The notes beneath the pieces were generated by a model. That model had not been told where the DNA came from. It made no database searches and saw nothing but the letters and a program-made list of their open reading frames with translations. A DNA stretch of 64,000 nt from a virus, in the IMG/VR virus record IMGVR_UViG_3300008259_005066, positions 124,001 to 188,000 of that record. One strand, written 5' to 3'. This document shows positions 32,402-41,205 of the stretch, piece after piece; positions within the stretch are counted from its first letter, which is position 1; every line of letters starts with the position of its first letter. Made by a program: the position numbers and the translations under genes.

Positions 32402-33666
32402 CGTATGTTGTTATTTACTTGTTGATTTACAGGCTGTATGGTCCTACCAGTGCGTGTGAATTCTGTAGGCACTGCCTGGGTAGTAGGTCCTGACAGAGTA
32501 GGTTCGGCTGTTCTCGGCGAAGCCGGATCAGTGGTAGTGGAATTCTGTTGCACCGGAACTTTGGGGAAGAAAAATCCGTCGGCGGCGTTGGCTGTTTGTC
32601 TCACAGCGCCTGGTAACTGCCCTCGGATCACATCCTGCACCACGGCATTGGCTTCATTGCGCACTATGCTCTGGAGATTTTTGCCTTTGAAAGTCTGATA
32701 GGCAGTGCCGGCTTTTTGCACGGCACCAATGATGCCCAATACAGAACCCGACTGTAGATCGTTCACTATGCCTCCCACTGTGTCTACTAAACCACCCTGT
32801 CCCAATATGGTCGCGTTGTTGCCCAACCGATCCAGAGGACTGCGCACTGTGTCGTAGCGTGATGGATCGGCAAATCCTTTGATGTTGGCACTGGGCCGAG
32901 AAGTATCGATCTTGCCTTGATAGTATTTCACTGTCTCGTAACGCAAGGTCATCTGATGTTCCATGGTGCCGGTGTTTTGGCTGTAATCATAGGTGTCATG
33001 CCGGAAATCGGTGATCATGGGGTTGATCAAAACATAGGCGCAGAAATCATGCTGGCTCATGCCATATATGGTGATGTCGCGGAAGAATGGTGGTTTGCCA
33101 TTGGGTGCCGACACACCATCACTGTAGGACTCACCAACATAACCCCAGTCGTTCACAGTGCGTTGATCGTTGTAGATGTCTCGACCGTTGTAACTGAGTT
33201 TGGGATCACCGCCGTTGCCGCTCTGGCCGGCGCTGCCTTGTGTGACGGGCACACCCCAATATTGTTGGGTAGGATCTTTGTAGTAGTATGCGAAATAGTT
33301 ATACCACAGGCTCCGCACCAGATCGCTGCCATCATCGTGGAACACGATTTGGCAAGGGTTGTAGTCTATGCGCTTCTGGACCAATCGCTTGCGATTGTAT
33401 TGATTCATTGTGTCAACTTCGATGTTGTAGTTGGGAAGTTGTGCTGTTTTTACCAATAGTCCAATGTTGTCTCGTTCCTGGCGATTGAACACTTCGGCCA
33501 ACTTGGGGATTTCAATGGTGTTGAGATTAAAGTAGACATGGAAGAGATATTTAAAACGAGGCGCCAGCTCATATCCGTTGGCACGGAAAGTCTTGCTGGC
33601 GTGTGTGTAGTCCTTTAGATAGTCGCTTCCAAAGAACCCCTTGAGGAAGTCCGCTCCAAAGGCCAT
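32398..33666 (-). CDS. Tail-tube-fold baseplate protein (gp54-like)
   Basis: 422 aa. The order FKYLFHVYFNL ... NIGLLVKTAQLPNYNIEVDTMNQYNRKRLVQ ... FRHDTYDYSQNTGTMEHQMTLRYETV matches the tube fold also found in gp19 next door, with a long loop inserted (~125-200). T4 gp54 is the tube-like protein capping the baseplate, so this is likely its counterpart. The C-terminal ~170 residues are low-complexity and Gln/Pro-rich. It is 6 nt from the tube gene. Confidence 0.6.
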   Translation of the reverse strand: MAFGADFLKGFFGSDYLKDYTHASKTFRANGYELAPRFKYLFHVYFNLNTIEIPKLAEVFNRQERDNIGLLVKTAQLPNYNIEVDTMNQYNRKRLVQKRIDYNPCQIVFHDDGSDLVRSLWYNYFAYYYKDPTQQYWGVPVTQGSAGQSGNGGDPKLSYNGRDIYNDQRTVNDWGYVGESYSDGVSAPNGKPPFFRDITIYGMSQHDFCAYVLINPMITDFRHDTYDYSQNTGTMEHQMTLRYETVKYYQGKIDTSRPSANIKGFADPSRYDTVRSPLDRLGNNATILGQGGLVDTVGGIVNDLQSGSVLGIIGAVQKAGTAYQTFKGKNLQSIVRNEANAVVQDVIRGQLPGAVRQTANAADGFFFPKVPVQQNSTTTDPASPRTAEPTLSGPTTQAVPTEFTRTGRTIQPVNQQVNNNIR

Positions 33667-33672
33667 GATTGA

Positions 33673-34290
33673 TTAGCCGGTTACTACGTCGCCCAGTGTT
33701 CTACCTACTGTGGCACCAACACCAGAACCAATCGGTGTCTGGATGGCATTGTCATAACGCAAGGTCATGGAAACTGTGACTGCGGCACTCTCACCGTAGT
33801 TCAAATCGTTGTAGTTCACTGTGCTCAAGTAGCAACCATACAGTTCCCAAGTTTCAAGCACGTTGGGCGCAAACGCACCATTACCACCGTCCAGTATTTC
33901 ACAGCGTGTGGTGAATTTGTAGTCGATACCTGAAGCGGCTGAAGCCTGCTCTACGAAATCCAACTGCTTCTGCAGTTGTTCGCCAACCAGTTTAGAAACG
34001 TTGCCACCGGCATCGTCACGCAATTCACATGTGACAGCTTCCCAATTGTATTTGCCTGCGAGATAGATGGTGCTGTTATATACCGGCACTTCAATCTCTG
34101 GAAAGTTGATTGTAGGGCGTGTGAAACTGATCACCTGTTTGGTGAGTTCAGTTCTTGGTGTGCTTACGCCAAGATTCTCAAACACCACTCTGAAGCGATA
34201 CTTGAGTTTGGGCATCAGCAAACCCTGGGTTGGGCTTGACTGATCACTTGCCAACGGCACTGTCATTCTGTTCAATGATGCGATAGACAT
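33673..34290 (-). CDS. 19: Tail tube protein gp19
   Basis: 205 aa (T4 gp19 163 aa). Recognised by the N-terminal KLKYRFRVVFENLG, the central FTRPTINFPEIEVPVYNSTIYLAGKYNWE and the closing AVTVSMTLRYDNA, as in myovirus tube monomers. It forms the inner tube through which DNA passes. A late box 27 nt upstream and AGGAG indicate strong late expression, and the sheath terminator isolates it from the sheath gene. Confidence 0.9.
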   Translation of the reverse strand: MSIASLNRMTVPLASDQSSPTQGLLMPKLKYRFRVVFENLGVSTPRTELTKQVISFTRPTINFPEIEVPVYNSTIYLAGKYNWEAVTCELRDDAGGNVSKLVGEQLQKQLDFVEQASAASGIDYKFTTRCEILDGGNGAFAPNVLETWELYGCYLSTVNYNDLNYGESAAVTVSMTLRYDNAIQTPIGSGVGATVGRTLGDVVTG

Positions 34291-34317
34291 ACTGGTCTCC
34301 TGAATCCTTATTGCAAT

Positions 34318-34324
34318 TATTTAT
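34318..34324 (-). promoter_or_regulatory. late-promoter-like box ATAAATA for gene 19
   Basis: 27 nt before ATG 34290, with CAGGAG in the leader. Confidence 0.65.
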
Positions 34325-34340
34325 CTGAGATGAGATCAAA

Positions 34341-34366
34341 AAAAATGGGGCCAAAGCCCCATTTTT
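34341..34366 (-). terminator. bidirectional-looking terminator between sheath and tube genes
   Basis: 11-bp stem AAAAATGGGGC (34341-34351) with GCCCCATTTTT (34356-34366) and CAAA loop. A/T tracts on both sides; on the minus strand it ends the sheath unit. Confidence 0.9.
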
Positions 34367-34383
34367 CTGCACTAGCGATACCG

Positions 34384-37242
34384 TTAGACGGTGCTTGCGG
34401 TAGCAACATCGCCTGCGGCAATCTCACCTGTGTTCTTGATACGAACCGGTATGTAGATGAATTCAACTGCTTTCACAGGCTCGATTGCGATGTCAACATA
34501 GAGTTCGTTGCGATCGATACGAGCCGGTGTGTTGTTTGATTCATCACACACAACCAGGTAGTCGTAAACACCACGCTTGGCCACAAGATCGTTCAACAAG
34601 TTAGAGATAGCATTGGATATCTCATCACGAGTGATCTGATCATTGGGTTCAAACACAAAGCTCTTGCCAATGGTTTCAAGGCGTCCACGCAAGAATGCAA
34701 TCAAACGTGCCACATTGATACGATCCAGTGCCGACGGTGTTGCAGCTTCGGTCTTGTTACCGTAGTTGGTTATGCCCGTGCCAGGTATGAACGTGATCGG
34801 GTTGATCTTGTTTTCATACAAGGTATCACGTATGCTTTGACGGATCGCTGTTGAGATAAACTGTCCGGTCTGGGCATTGACATATCCCAACGAAAACGCA
34901 TTGTCAACCACACCGCGGCGTGTGCCGGCAGGTGCCAACCATGGGAACGAAACTTCGTCGCTACGCAGGATAGTGCGCAACATCATATGGCTGGGCGGTT
35001 GCACCACTGTGCCACCAGTCAAATCTGTGGTTTGGCATGATGGATAGAACGTGCCAAGATACGCATCAGCTGTGACCAGTCCATCTTCTCCGTCTAAACC
35101 AGCACCACCAGCATTGGTCGCCCATGCAGTGATAGCGTCGGCTGTGTCAGGCAAGCGCATTGGTGTGTCACCAACTACAAACGCTGTGTTGTTGCGCTCA
35201 TTGTTGAGTGCTATCATATTCACTATCAATTCTGGATAGTTGGGTGTGGCGATCAAATTGAACTGGCGTTGTTCTTCGCGCAGATCTTGATTGCCATCTA
35301 TCGATGATTTCATGGCCTGCACCACCATGTTCCGCACTGCTTTGCGACCCATGTAAGGTGATCCATCGTTTTTCAATCCGCTGGCAGTGACCCATGCATC
35401 AGTGACTGTGCCTGTGAAATCAGGATAGTCAGTGGCATTGAAGTAATCTACCTGGAAGCTCTTGACGTTGAATCCTGAACGACGCAGGTTGAATGCCAAC
35501 ATGCCTGCAGGATACAATGTATACTCAGGTGCATCTGGATCCAGATACGAGCTGGCCAGCAAACTGGTTATGGTTGGAATTGGAGCAGTGATAGGATCTG
35601 TGTCACCGTTGGTAGCCCAACGGAAGTCAGCGAACAGCACACCATTTTCGGTGGTCTGGTCGGTGTTGTCGATCAATACCCATTGATCTGCACCGTCTAC
35701 TGATTGCCAACGCTTGATCACTGGATACAGTTCAAGATCGCTGGTGTCGATCCAGAGATCACCATAGACCAGTGGAGTATCGTCACTTTGCACAGTGGGT
35801 GCTGTGACAGAAATGATTGGTCCAGCGGGATCTGTCTGTGTCAAATTGTAACCGCGCACATCATTGCTGAGTGTGCGATATCCAACCCAGGCATTGCCAC
35901 TATTGATCATGATGTCAACTTGATCTGTGGCAGAATAATACCACAAGCGTCCATCAGCAGGATCTTGGCTAGGTGCCACGTCGCTGGCAGTGTATGTGAA
36001 TGTGGGTGCACCTACCCAGTTAGATAGGATCAACTGATTGCTCACACCTGCTCGCACTCCAGTGACTGATGTATTGATACCTGCATCTGCCACGGGTGTG
36101 CCGGATGTGTCTTCAAGCACGATGCTACCACCTTGGGTGTGCTGTATCTGGATGGCGCCATCTGATGTCACGCCTGCTGTGACTGGAGCACCGGATGGTA
36201 TAGCGGCCAAAAATGCTGTGACAAAATCTGCCGCTGTGGTTCCGCCCAGCGTGGCTGTGACCGCGGTGGTCAGTGTATCACTGTTTTTCACGCTCCAGGA
36301 GATAGTGAACTGTTCGCCGTTGACAAATGTTGGTGATGTGTCGTCACCAATGATGATTGTGTTACCGCTGGCCAGACGCTCAAGGATCTTGATAGTGAAT
36401 GTGAAGTCTTCGTCCACATCATATTGAGCATAGGTCGAACCTGCTGTGATGTTGCGACCACCACCAGCCGGATCTAGAGCCTTGTTTGCGCTCTGATCGT
36501 TGGCATAAAGTGGACAACTCTGTTGCACAAACAGTCCCAATGTGGAATCATATTTCTTCACTGCGAGATCCGCACCTTGGTTTACTGTATTGGTCTTGTT
36601 CCATACCGAACCAGTTGGATGTGGCTCTGTGTCAGTGGTCCTCCAGCGTGGAACTGTGTAGTTTGGACTCTGTTGTAGCACAGGTGCATAGTAGATGCGT
36701 GGTGTGATTCCTAGATCGGTCAACAGAGTTCCTGTGCCGTTGGCTATGTCAAGGATACCGTTGCCATCATCAGTGGATCCATCATTGGATCCGTTGGAAT
36801 CGATGTAGATTTCCAACTTGCCACTGACATTCTTGGCACTGATGCCAGGAACGTTGGCTGCATTGATTGCCGAGGCCATGGCAGTGACCGTGGTTCCAGC
36901 GATAGTAACCAACTGATCATTGAGGTAAATGCTTTGTGCATTGGTCAATGTGGGATTGGTTTGGGTTCCTATCACTGAGGGCCATGAGTTTTTCCAATCA
37001 TCTGACCCCACTAACACCCAGGTATTGGCAGCAACCACTGGATCACTGACAGTGTTACCTGGAGATTTGAAATAGGTATAGTTGTTGGCATTCACGGCTA
37101 CCACAGCATAGTCACCGATGTTACCGATGCTGTCCAAAGGAGCAGTGGTAGTGTCCAATGGATCTATCAAGTCATCTGCTGATGTGATCACTATGGGTGT
37201 CTTGTTGGTAAATGTGTTGCAGTGGCCGATGTATCTAACCAA
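34384..37242 (-). CDS. 18: Tail sheath gp18, 3' fragment (about 950 codons)
   Basis: Contains most of the contractile sheath protein. Landmarks: FTNKTPIVITSADDL at the 5' end, GMLAFNLRRSGFNVKSFQV, RRGVVDNAFSLGYV, TPSALDRINVARLIAFLRG, and the end GVYDYLVVCDESNNTP ... IEPVKAVEFIYIPVRI, which is diagnostic for gp18. It has no proper start: its frame is -1 to the 5' fragment (37191-37646). Joined, the protein would be about 1087 residues, far longer than T4 gp18 (659), because of large inserted surface domains. Confidence 0.9.
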   Translation of the reverse strand: MVRYIGHCNTFTNKTPIVITSADDLIDPLDTTTAPLDSIGNIGDYAVVAVNANNYTYFKSPGNTVSDPVVAANTWVLVGSDDWKNSWPSVIGTQTNPTLTNAQSIYLNDQLVTIAGTTVTAMASAINAANVPGISAKNVSGKLEIYIDSNGSNDGSTDDGNGILDIANGTGTLLTDLGITPRIYYAPVLQQSPNYTVPRWRTTDTEPHPTGSVWNKTNTVNQGADLAVKKYDSTLGLFVQQSCPLYANDQSANKALDPAGGGRNITAGSTYAQYDVDEDFTFTIKILERLASGNTIIIGDDTSPTFVNGEQFTISWSVKNSDTLTTAVTATLGGTTAADFVTAFLAAIPSGAPVTAGVTSDGAIQIQHTQGGSIVLEDTSGTPVADAGINTSVTGVRAGVSNQLILSNWVGAPTFTYTASDVAPSQDPADGRLWYYSATDQVDIMINSGNAWVGYRTLSNDVRGYNLTQTDPAGPIISVTAPTVQSDDTPLVYGDLWIDTSDLELYPVIKRWQSVDGADQWVLIDNTDQTTENGVLFADFRWATNGDTDPITAPIPTITSLLASSYLDPDAPEYTLYPAGMLAFNLRRSGFNVKSFQVDYFNATDYPDFTGTVTDAWVTASGLKNDGSPYMGRKAVRNMVVQAMKSSIDGNQDLREEQRQFNLIATPNYPELIVNMIALNNERNNTAFVVGDTPMRLPDTADAITAWATNAGGAGLDGEDGLVTADAYLGTFYPSCQTTDLTGGTVVQPPSHMMLRTILRSDEVSFPWLAPAGTRRGVVDNAFSLGYVNAQTGQFISTAIRQSIRDTLYENKINPITFIPGTGITNYGNKTEAATPSALDRINVARLIAFLRGRLETIGKSFVFEPNDQITRDEISNAISNLLNDLVAKRGVYDYLVVCDESNNTPARIDRNELYVDIAIEPVKAVEFIYIPVRIKNTGEIAAGDVATASTV

Positions 37243-37646
37243 TAGTCACCGTTGTTGGGTGCACCTGTGGGGCGTGTCAAACTGGCTGTGAGTTCGCTCA
37301 AGTCAATGTTGGCACGCTGGACGTATGCACGATTGGAAATGCCTAGAACAGAATAGGCTGCGAGCAGACCGTATTCGTTAAGTTCATAACCATTGATTGG
37401 TGTGCCTGCTGTGGTTTTGTAGAAGAATGGGTTACCAAATGTGTTGACCAAATCTCTTTGGCTAGAGATTAAATAAACTCGATTTGCGTTGACCTCTGTG
37501 GTGCCGGCAGCCACGCCAACACCGCTACCACTGATCTTGTTTTGCGCTGTGGCTATCAAGATAAATGGTACTGAATTTGTAGGAGCTGGTAGATAGTTGG
37601 ATTCATCTATGATCGTAACTTCTACGCCTGGGCTAAGTAGTGCCAT
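37191..37646 (-). CDS. 18: Tail sheath gp18, 5' fragment with frameshift
   Basis: Starts MALLSPGVEVTIIDES, the typical sheath N-terminus, followed by YVQRANIDLSELTASL and GDYWLDTSATA. The frame then stops (37191) after an unrelated THLPTRHP. The downstream frame resumes sheath sequence at FTNKTP. In sheath proteins known to me about ten further residues lie between WLDTSATA and FTNKT, so a deletion of about 28 nt (3n+1) near 37215-37235 is the simplest explanation. Shine-Dalgarno AAAGGA and a late box precede ATG 37646. Confidence 0.85.
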   Translation of the reverse strand: MALLSPGVEVTIIDESNYLPAPTNSVPFILIATAQNKISGSGVGVAAGTTEVNANRVYLISSQRDLVNTFGNPFFYKTTAGTPINGYELNEYGLLAAYSVLGISNRAYVQRANIDLSELTASLTRPTGAPNNGDYWLDTSATATHLPTRHP

Positions 37647-37674
37647 GTGTCTGTTCCTTTAAAAGTGCTATTGA

Positions 37675-37681
37675 TATTTAG
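37675..37681 (-). promoter_or_regulatory. late-promoter-like box CTAAATA for the sheath gene
   Basis: 28 nt before ATG 37646 with AAAGGA in the leader. Divergent from the box at 37732-37738. Confidence 0.65.
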
Positions 37682-37731
37682 CGGCACACACCAAAACCAC
37701 CATCTAACCTTGCCCTTACCTAAGGTTTTGC

Positions 37732-37738
37732 TTAAATA
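37732..37738 (+). promoter_or_regulatory. late-promoter-like box TTAAATA, 5 nt before ATG 37744
   Basis: No Shine-Dalgarno site. Leaderless geometry. Confidence 0.5.
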
Positions 37739-37743
37739 TCTGC

Positions 37744-38091
37744 ATGTCAAGACCCCTGTGCAAAGCCTGCAACAAACGACCATCTGCCGTGAATTGCTAT
37801 CGTGGCGATAAGATCTACTATCGCAGTCGTTGCGACAACTGCATCAGGAAAGATCGTCGGCAAAAACCAACAGAACCCAGATGGAAACAGGCAGGATACA
37901 AGAAAAAAATGATCTGTGACCGCTGTGGATTCCGCGCCAAAGTCCAGTCTCAGACTCTAGTATATCATGTAGATGGTAATCTCAACAACTCTGAACTGCG
38001 TAATCTCCGTAGCGTGTGCCTTAATTGCACAGCCGAGATCATGAGAGAGGACTTGCCTTGGCGACGCGGAGATCTCGAAGAAGATCGGTGA
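37744..38091 (+). CDS. Zinc-finger protein with HNH-like spacing
   Basis: 115 aa. Cysteine pairs CKAC and CDNC in the first 40 residues and CDRC and CLNC in the second half. YHVDGNLNNSELRNLRSVCLNC has the H-N-N-C-C spacing of minimal HNH folds, but the usual DH catalytic pair is replaced by YHVDG, so nuclease activity is uncertain. Very basic, likely nucleic-acid-binding. Such proteins next to gp18 are familiar in aquatic T4-like phages. The 3' end overlaps the dNMP kinase gene by 53 bp. Confidence 0.6.
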   Translation: MSRPLCKACNKRPSAVNCYRGDKIYYRSRCDNCIRKDRRQKPTEPRWKQAGYKKKMICDRCGFRAKVQSQTLVYHVDGNLNNSELRNLRSVCLNCTAEIMREDLPWRRGDLEEDR

Positions 38092-38683
38092 TCTGCTGGA
38101 ACAGTTGGTCCATGGTGCCGTTGTTGTCTATCACTGCATCGAATTCCGTGCCCACCCAGGCAGTTTCACTGGCATGTATTCCTATGCTACCTAGCATCTG
38201 AGATGCTCCATTTGTGCCGAGATTGGCCTGTTGGGCCACTGCATACCATTCGGGCTCTGGCCCGCGGACCACACGGATAACTATGCCGCCCTGGGCCCGG
38301 ATAGCACTAATCTCATTAGGGAAACGACAGTCAGAAATCACCACATCATCCTGTGATGTGCGCAGTTTGTTTTCAAGGCTGGCAATCCAGATATCGTCAT
38401 GGAAAGCCCGACGGCACACTTCGGTGCCCCAATACTGTAGCACCCAACGTGGTGTGATCACTTGTCCAAGACGCTTTGACCACCACTCATCCACTTGTTC
38501 ACGCCACTCTCGGGCCTGTTTGGTGCGCCCTTCCAGCATGGTGCGATCCCAGCCAAACACAGCCGCACAGGCATCTTTCAGCGTGTTGGCGAAACTTTCT
38601 CTACGGAATTGATGTATGTTCACAAGATAATCAGCGATGGTATCTTTGCCTGAACCTATGAATCCGCATACTCCTATGATCAT
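38039..38683 (-). CDS. 1: Deoxynucleoside monophosphate kinase (gp1-like)
   Basis: About 214 aa from ATG 38683; a longer frame to 38746 overlaps the DexA-like gene, while 38683 forms an ATGA overlap. P-loop GFIGSGKDTIADYL near residue 12, VLQYWGTEVCR, then DCRFPNE and VIRVVRG, in the order of T4 gp1 (241 aa). It phosphorylates dNMPs for phage DNA synthesis. Convergent with the zinc-finger gene. Confidence 0.85.
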   Translation of the reverse strand: MIIGVCGFIGSGKDTIADYLVNIHQFRRESFANTLKDACAAVFGWDRTMLEGRTKQAREWREQVDEWWSKRLGQVITPRWVLQYWGTEVCRRAFHDDIWIASLENKLRTSQDDVVISDCRFPNEISAIRAQGGIVIRVVRGPEPEWYAVAQQANLGTNGASQMLGSIGIHASETAWVGTEFDAVIDNNGTMDQLFQQITDLLRDLRVAKASPLS

Positions 38684-39201
38684 ACCAGTTCCTTTACTTT
38701 GAGATATTCCAAACAGTCCCACAATAACCGTATCTGCCTCCGGCAATCTTCCAGGGCATGATGGCTGGCAGGGTATTTTTGTAGATTGGGGACCAAACTA
38801 AACAGAGTGCGGCTGTCTCGCACAGAGAAAAACTTCCAGGGCAGGGCCATGTTTTCACTCTTGTAAGCATGCTCTAGGATGTTCATGTCATAGGTCGGTC
38901 CTTGGGCCCAAACATGCCTAGCGTGCCAGGCCAAGCGATGCAGGCCTTCCAGGGCTTCACGCAAAGGTATGCGATTGTCCTCGCCAAATGCTTCTTCGCG
39001 GATGTCTGCGGGTTGGGTGGCCCACCATTGCAGTGTGCTTTCATCTATGGCGCGGCCTTCTTGGCTTTCCAGCGTGACCCGGGCATAGAATTCTCTACCA
39101 AAAAAGCCACGCTCCAAGGGATTGAACTCCTGGGCCGCTATGGTCAGTATGGTGGTGTCGGGTGTGGTCGCAAGACCCTCTATGTCAATCATTAAATCCA
39201 T
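38680..39201 (-). CDS. dexA: DexA-like 3'-5' exonuclease (DEDD)
   Basis: 173 aa (T4 DexA 227). MIDIEGL gives the first D-x-E, QGPTYDMNIL the second Asp, and HHALEDCRRQ the His and final Asp of a DEDDh site. The segment QWWATQPADIREEAF resembles the corresponding helix of DexA. It degrades ssDNA. ATG 39201 lies 6 nt after TATAAT, with ATGA coupling to the kinase. Confidence 0.82.
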   Translation of the reverse strand: MDLMIDIEGLATTPDTTILTIAAQEFNPLERGFFGREFYARVTLESQEGRAIDESTLQWWATQPADIREEAFGEDNRIPLREALEGLHRLAWHARHVWAQGPTYDMNILEHAYKSENMALPWKFFSVRDSRTLFSLVPNLQKYPASHHALEDCRRQIRLLWDCLEYLKVKELV

Positions 39202-39207
39202 TCAATG

Positions 39208-39213
39208 ATTATA
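39208..39213 (-). promoter_or_regulatory. TATAAT -10 box, 6 nt before the dexA ATG
   Basis: No good -35 is seen at 16-18 nt. Same leaderless geometry as uvsW. Could be read with an activator, as T4 middle promoters are. Confidence 0.5.
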
Positions 39214-39244
39214 ACAGAGATTTTGGTTAGATGCTAGAGAGTTG

Positions 39245-40015
39245 TTAGCCAATGACAAAAGTCAGCGGTTGGCTGGCATCCACATAGCGTTTGAGTTCAT
39301 CTATGAGTATGTCCATGGCTTCTTTGGCTTCGGTTTTCATGGCCGCACCATTGAGGCTGGTCCCGCCCTGTGGTCCGGCGATCTGGGCAAACTTTTCACG
39401 TGCTTCGCCGATGATCATTTTGCATGCGGCTACCATATAATCGCGGATCCACTGTTGGATCTGGATATTGGCCAGCAAAGCAATTTCGGGTTTGAGTTGA
39501 TATACCCACAGCAAAAGCACTTCACCTTCACCTTTGGGATCACGCATGAACTGTATCTGCTTGGTGACAGGGTTGTAGGTGTAGTTCATGAAACCACCAA
39601 ACATCCTGGCTGCCAACTCTACATATTGGGTATAGAAATCATAAGTGGCCAACCCACCAGCAGAACTGTAGTTCAACAAATAGGTGTTCAGCGTGGCACT
39701 GGAGAACGGATCAAAACTGGAACTGTATGGGCCTTGTATGTTGCCAATGGTGCGGCGGAACACTTGGCGCACAACTTGAACTTCTTGCGGTAGCGTGTAG
39801 ATGTTGACGTTTTCTATCAACGGCAGGAAGATATAGCATTCTTCGTAGGCATTTTCTGCTCGTTGGCGATAGGTGCCGATGGTTCGTTGATAGGCCGCTT
39901 CATAGTGTGCAGGATCTAACTCAAGATCGATGATCTGATCGCCCAACTGGAGTTGCACATATTCGATGAGGTTTTGCTTTAATGTTTCTAGCGTTGATGC
40001 AGTCTGATCTACCAT
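39245..40015 (-). CDS. 13: Neck protein gp13-like
   Basis: 256 aa (T4 gp13 309). It connects head and tail. Recognised by IIDLELDPAHYEAAYQRTIGTYR at the start, WIRDYMVAACKMIIGEAREKFAQIAGPQGG and the closing DELKRYVDASQPLTFVIG, parallel to the same regions in T4 gp13. Gene 14, its partner, is 2.7 kb away on the opposite strand, unlike the 13-14-15 cluster of T4. Late box 18 nt upstream, AGGAG present. Confidence 0.8.
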   Translation of the reverse strand: MVDQTASTLETLKQNLIEYVQLQLGDQIIDLELDPAHYEAAYQRTIGTYRQRAENAYEECYIFLPLIENVNIYTLPQEVQVVRQVFRRTIGNIQGPYSSSFDPFSSATLNTYLLNYSSAGGLATYDFYTQYVELAARMFGGFMNYTYNPVTKQIQFMRDPKGEGEVLLLWVYQLKPEIALLANIQIQQWIRDYMVAACKMIIGEAREKFAQIAGPQGGTSLNGAAMKTEAKEAMDILIDELKRYVDASQPLTFVIG

Positions 40016-40033
40016 TACAGGCTCCTATACAAC

Positions 40034-40040
40034 TATTTAG
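40034..40040 (-). promoter_or_regulatory. late-promoter-like box CTAAATA for gene 13
   Basis: Contains the TAA stop of the amidinotransferase-like gene. 18 nt before ATG 40015 with AGGAG between. Confidence 0.6.
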
Positions 40041-41197
40041 CGGAAGAAGTCCTGACAATGGCCCTCACGTGAAATGTCATTGGTCACACAATGAATACCA
40101 CAGTCCCAAAAATATTTGTGTCGGAACGGGACAACATGCACTTCTATACCGTGTCGCGCACAGGCTTTTTCGACTCGATCGTTGTGGGTAGAAACCACGA
40201 TATTTTTGGGATCTACGATCAGGATATTGACATCAAACACAGTTTCTGACACCTGTCCAACCCATTCATCAAAGTAATGATCTACCATGTTTATGAGATT
40301 GTTATCTTGCTCAAATCCCGGCATAAACCACCGTCCTTTGTTGCGTTTCATACTGAACTCAAACTCTCTCATGTGGGCATAATTGCTGGGTGGTAGATAC
40401 ACCACTTCCCATCCTGGAAAAGTATCCGCATAGGTGGGCACATCATTGAGACTGACTATCAAACCTGGTGTAACAGGGCAATACACAGCATCTCCGTGAC
40501 CGCCCGAATTGACCACATGATTTCTCGTGGTCGGAAATAATGCATTAACTTGATCTAATATGGCTTTTTTATCATCATAGTAAGTCTGCGTGGCAAAGTA
40601 TAGATCTTGGCCAATGCGACTCACAAAGCACCCATTGATGAAATCGAGATCAGTGTAAACTATATCTGTGCCACTGCTCTTTATCTCGTTTAAAATATGC
40701 GGATAAAAATCCAATTTGGCGTCAAGATGTTGTTGATCTATTCCACAGAATATTTCAAACTTCTTACGAACATCGTCGGCATACTCAGGCCAAGCATCAT
40801 AGAAATCTTTTGGACGCACATAATCGGGCCACCAATTCATTTTGTTCTGGCGATAAAATACCGACCAGGCATGACTGGCATTTGGCTCTCGCGGTATCCA
40901 GAAACGATCCTGGATCATGATAAAATAATCACGAGGAGCGGTGGGTGGTTGCACCCATTTGCCATCGATATAAAGACTATCGAGATTTTCTGGAAACTGG
41001 GGCCTCACCACCCGGACCCCAAATCGATCTTGCAAGAGTGTAATCAGTCCTTGATAATCTTCTTCAGTTTCTTGTGCAAGATTTTCAAATTTTTCGCGGG
41101 TCTTCGAATCTTTGATCCACTTGTAAAATTCGGGCGGATATGTTCGTCCCACCATGCATACTTTGAGTGGATCCCAGTGTTGGTATACGGAATACAT
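40037..41197 (-). CDS. Amidinotransferase-like enzyme (arginine deiminase superfamily)
   Basis: 386 aa, close to glycine amidinotransferase length. NSGGHGDAVYC carries the H-x-D type site (H234); DCGIHCVTNDIS ends in the catalytic Cys (C370) with the typical G-x-H-C-x-T pattern. WEVVYLPP and an acidic DIVYTDLDFINGC complete the propeller signature. Enzymes of this family move an amidino group from arginine or hydrolyse it. ATG 41197 is chosen; an alternative TTG at 41209 overlaps the previous stop. A metabolic gene between structural genes is unusual. Confidence 0.72.
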   Translation of the reverse strand: MYSVYQHWDPLKVCMVGRTYPPEFYKWIKDSKTREKFENLAQETEEDYQGLITLLQDRFGVRVVRPQFPENLDSLYIDGKWVQPPTAPRDYFIMIQDRFWIPREPNASHAWSVFYRQNKMNWWPDYVRPKDFYDAWPEYADDVRKKFEIFCGIDQQHLDAKLDFYPHILNEIKSSGTDIVYTDLDFINGCFVSRIGQDLYFATQTYYDDKKAILDQVNALFPTTRNHVVNSGGHGDAVYCPVTPGLIVSLNDVPTYADTFPGWEVVYLPPSNYAHMREFEFSMKRNKGRWFMPGFEQDNNLINMVDHYFDEWVGQVSETVFDVNILIVDPKNIVVSTHNDRVEKACARHGIEVHVVPFRHKYFWDCGIHCVTNDISREGHCQDFFR

Positions 41198-41205
41198 TAG
41201 ATCTT

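Noticed and set aside
37682-37735. Short stem ACCTT/AAGGT followed by TTTT before ATG 37744 as a terminator
   Set aside because: Only 5 bp with a long loop; it would precede the leaderless gene directly and is too weak to call.
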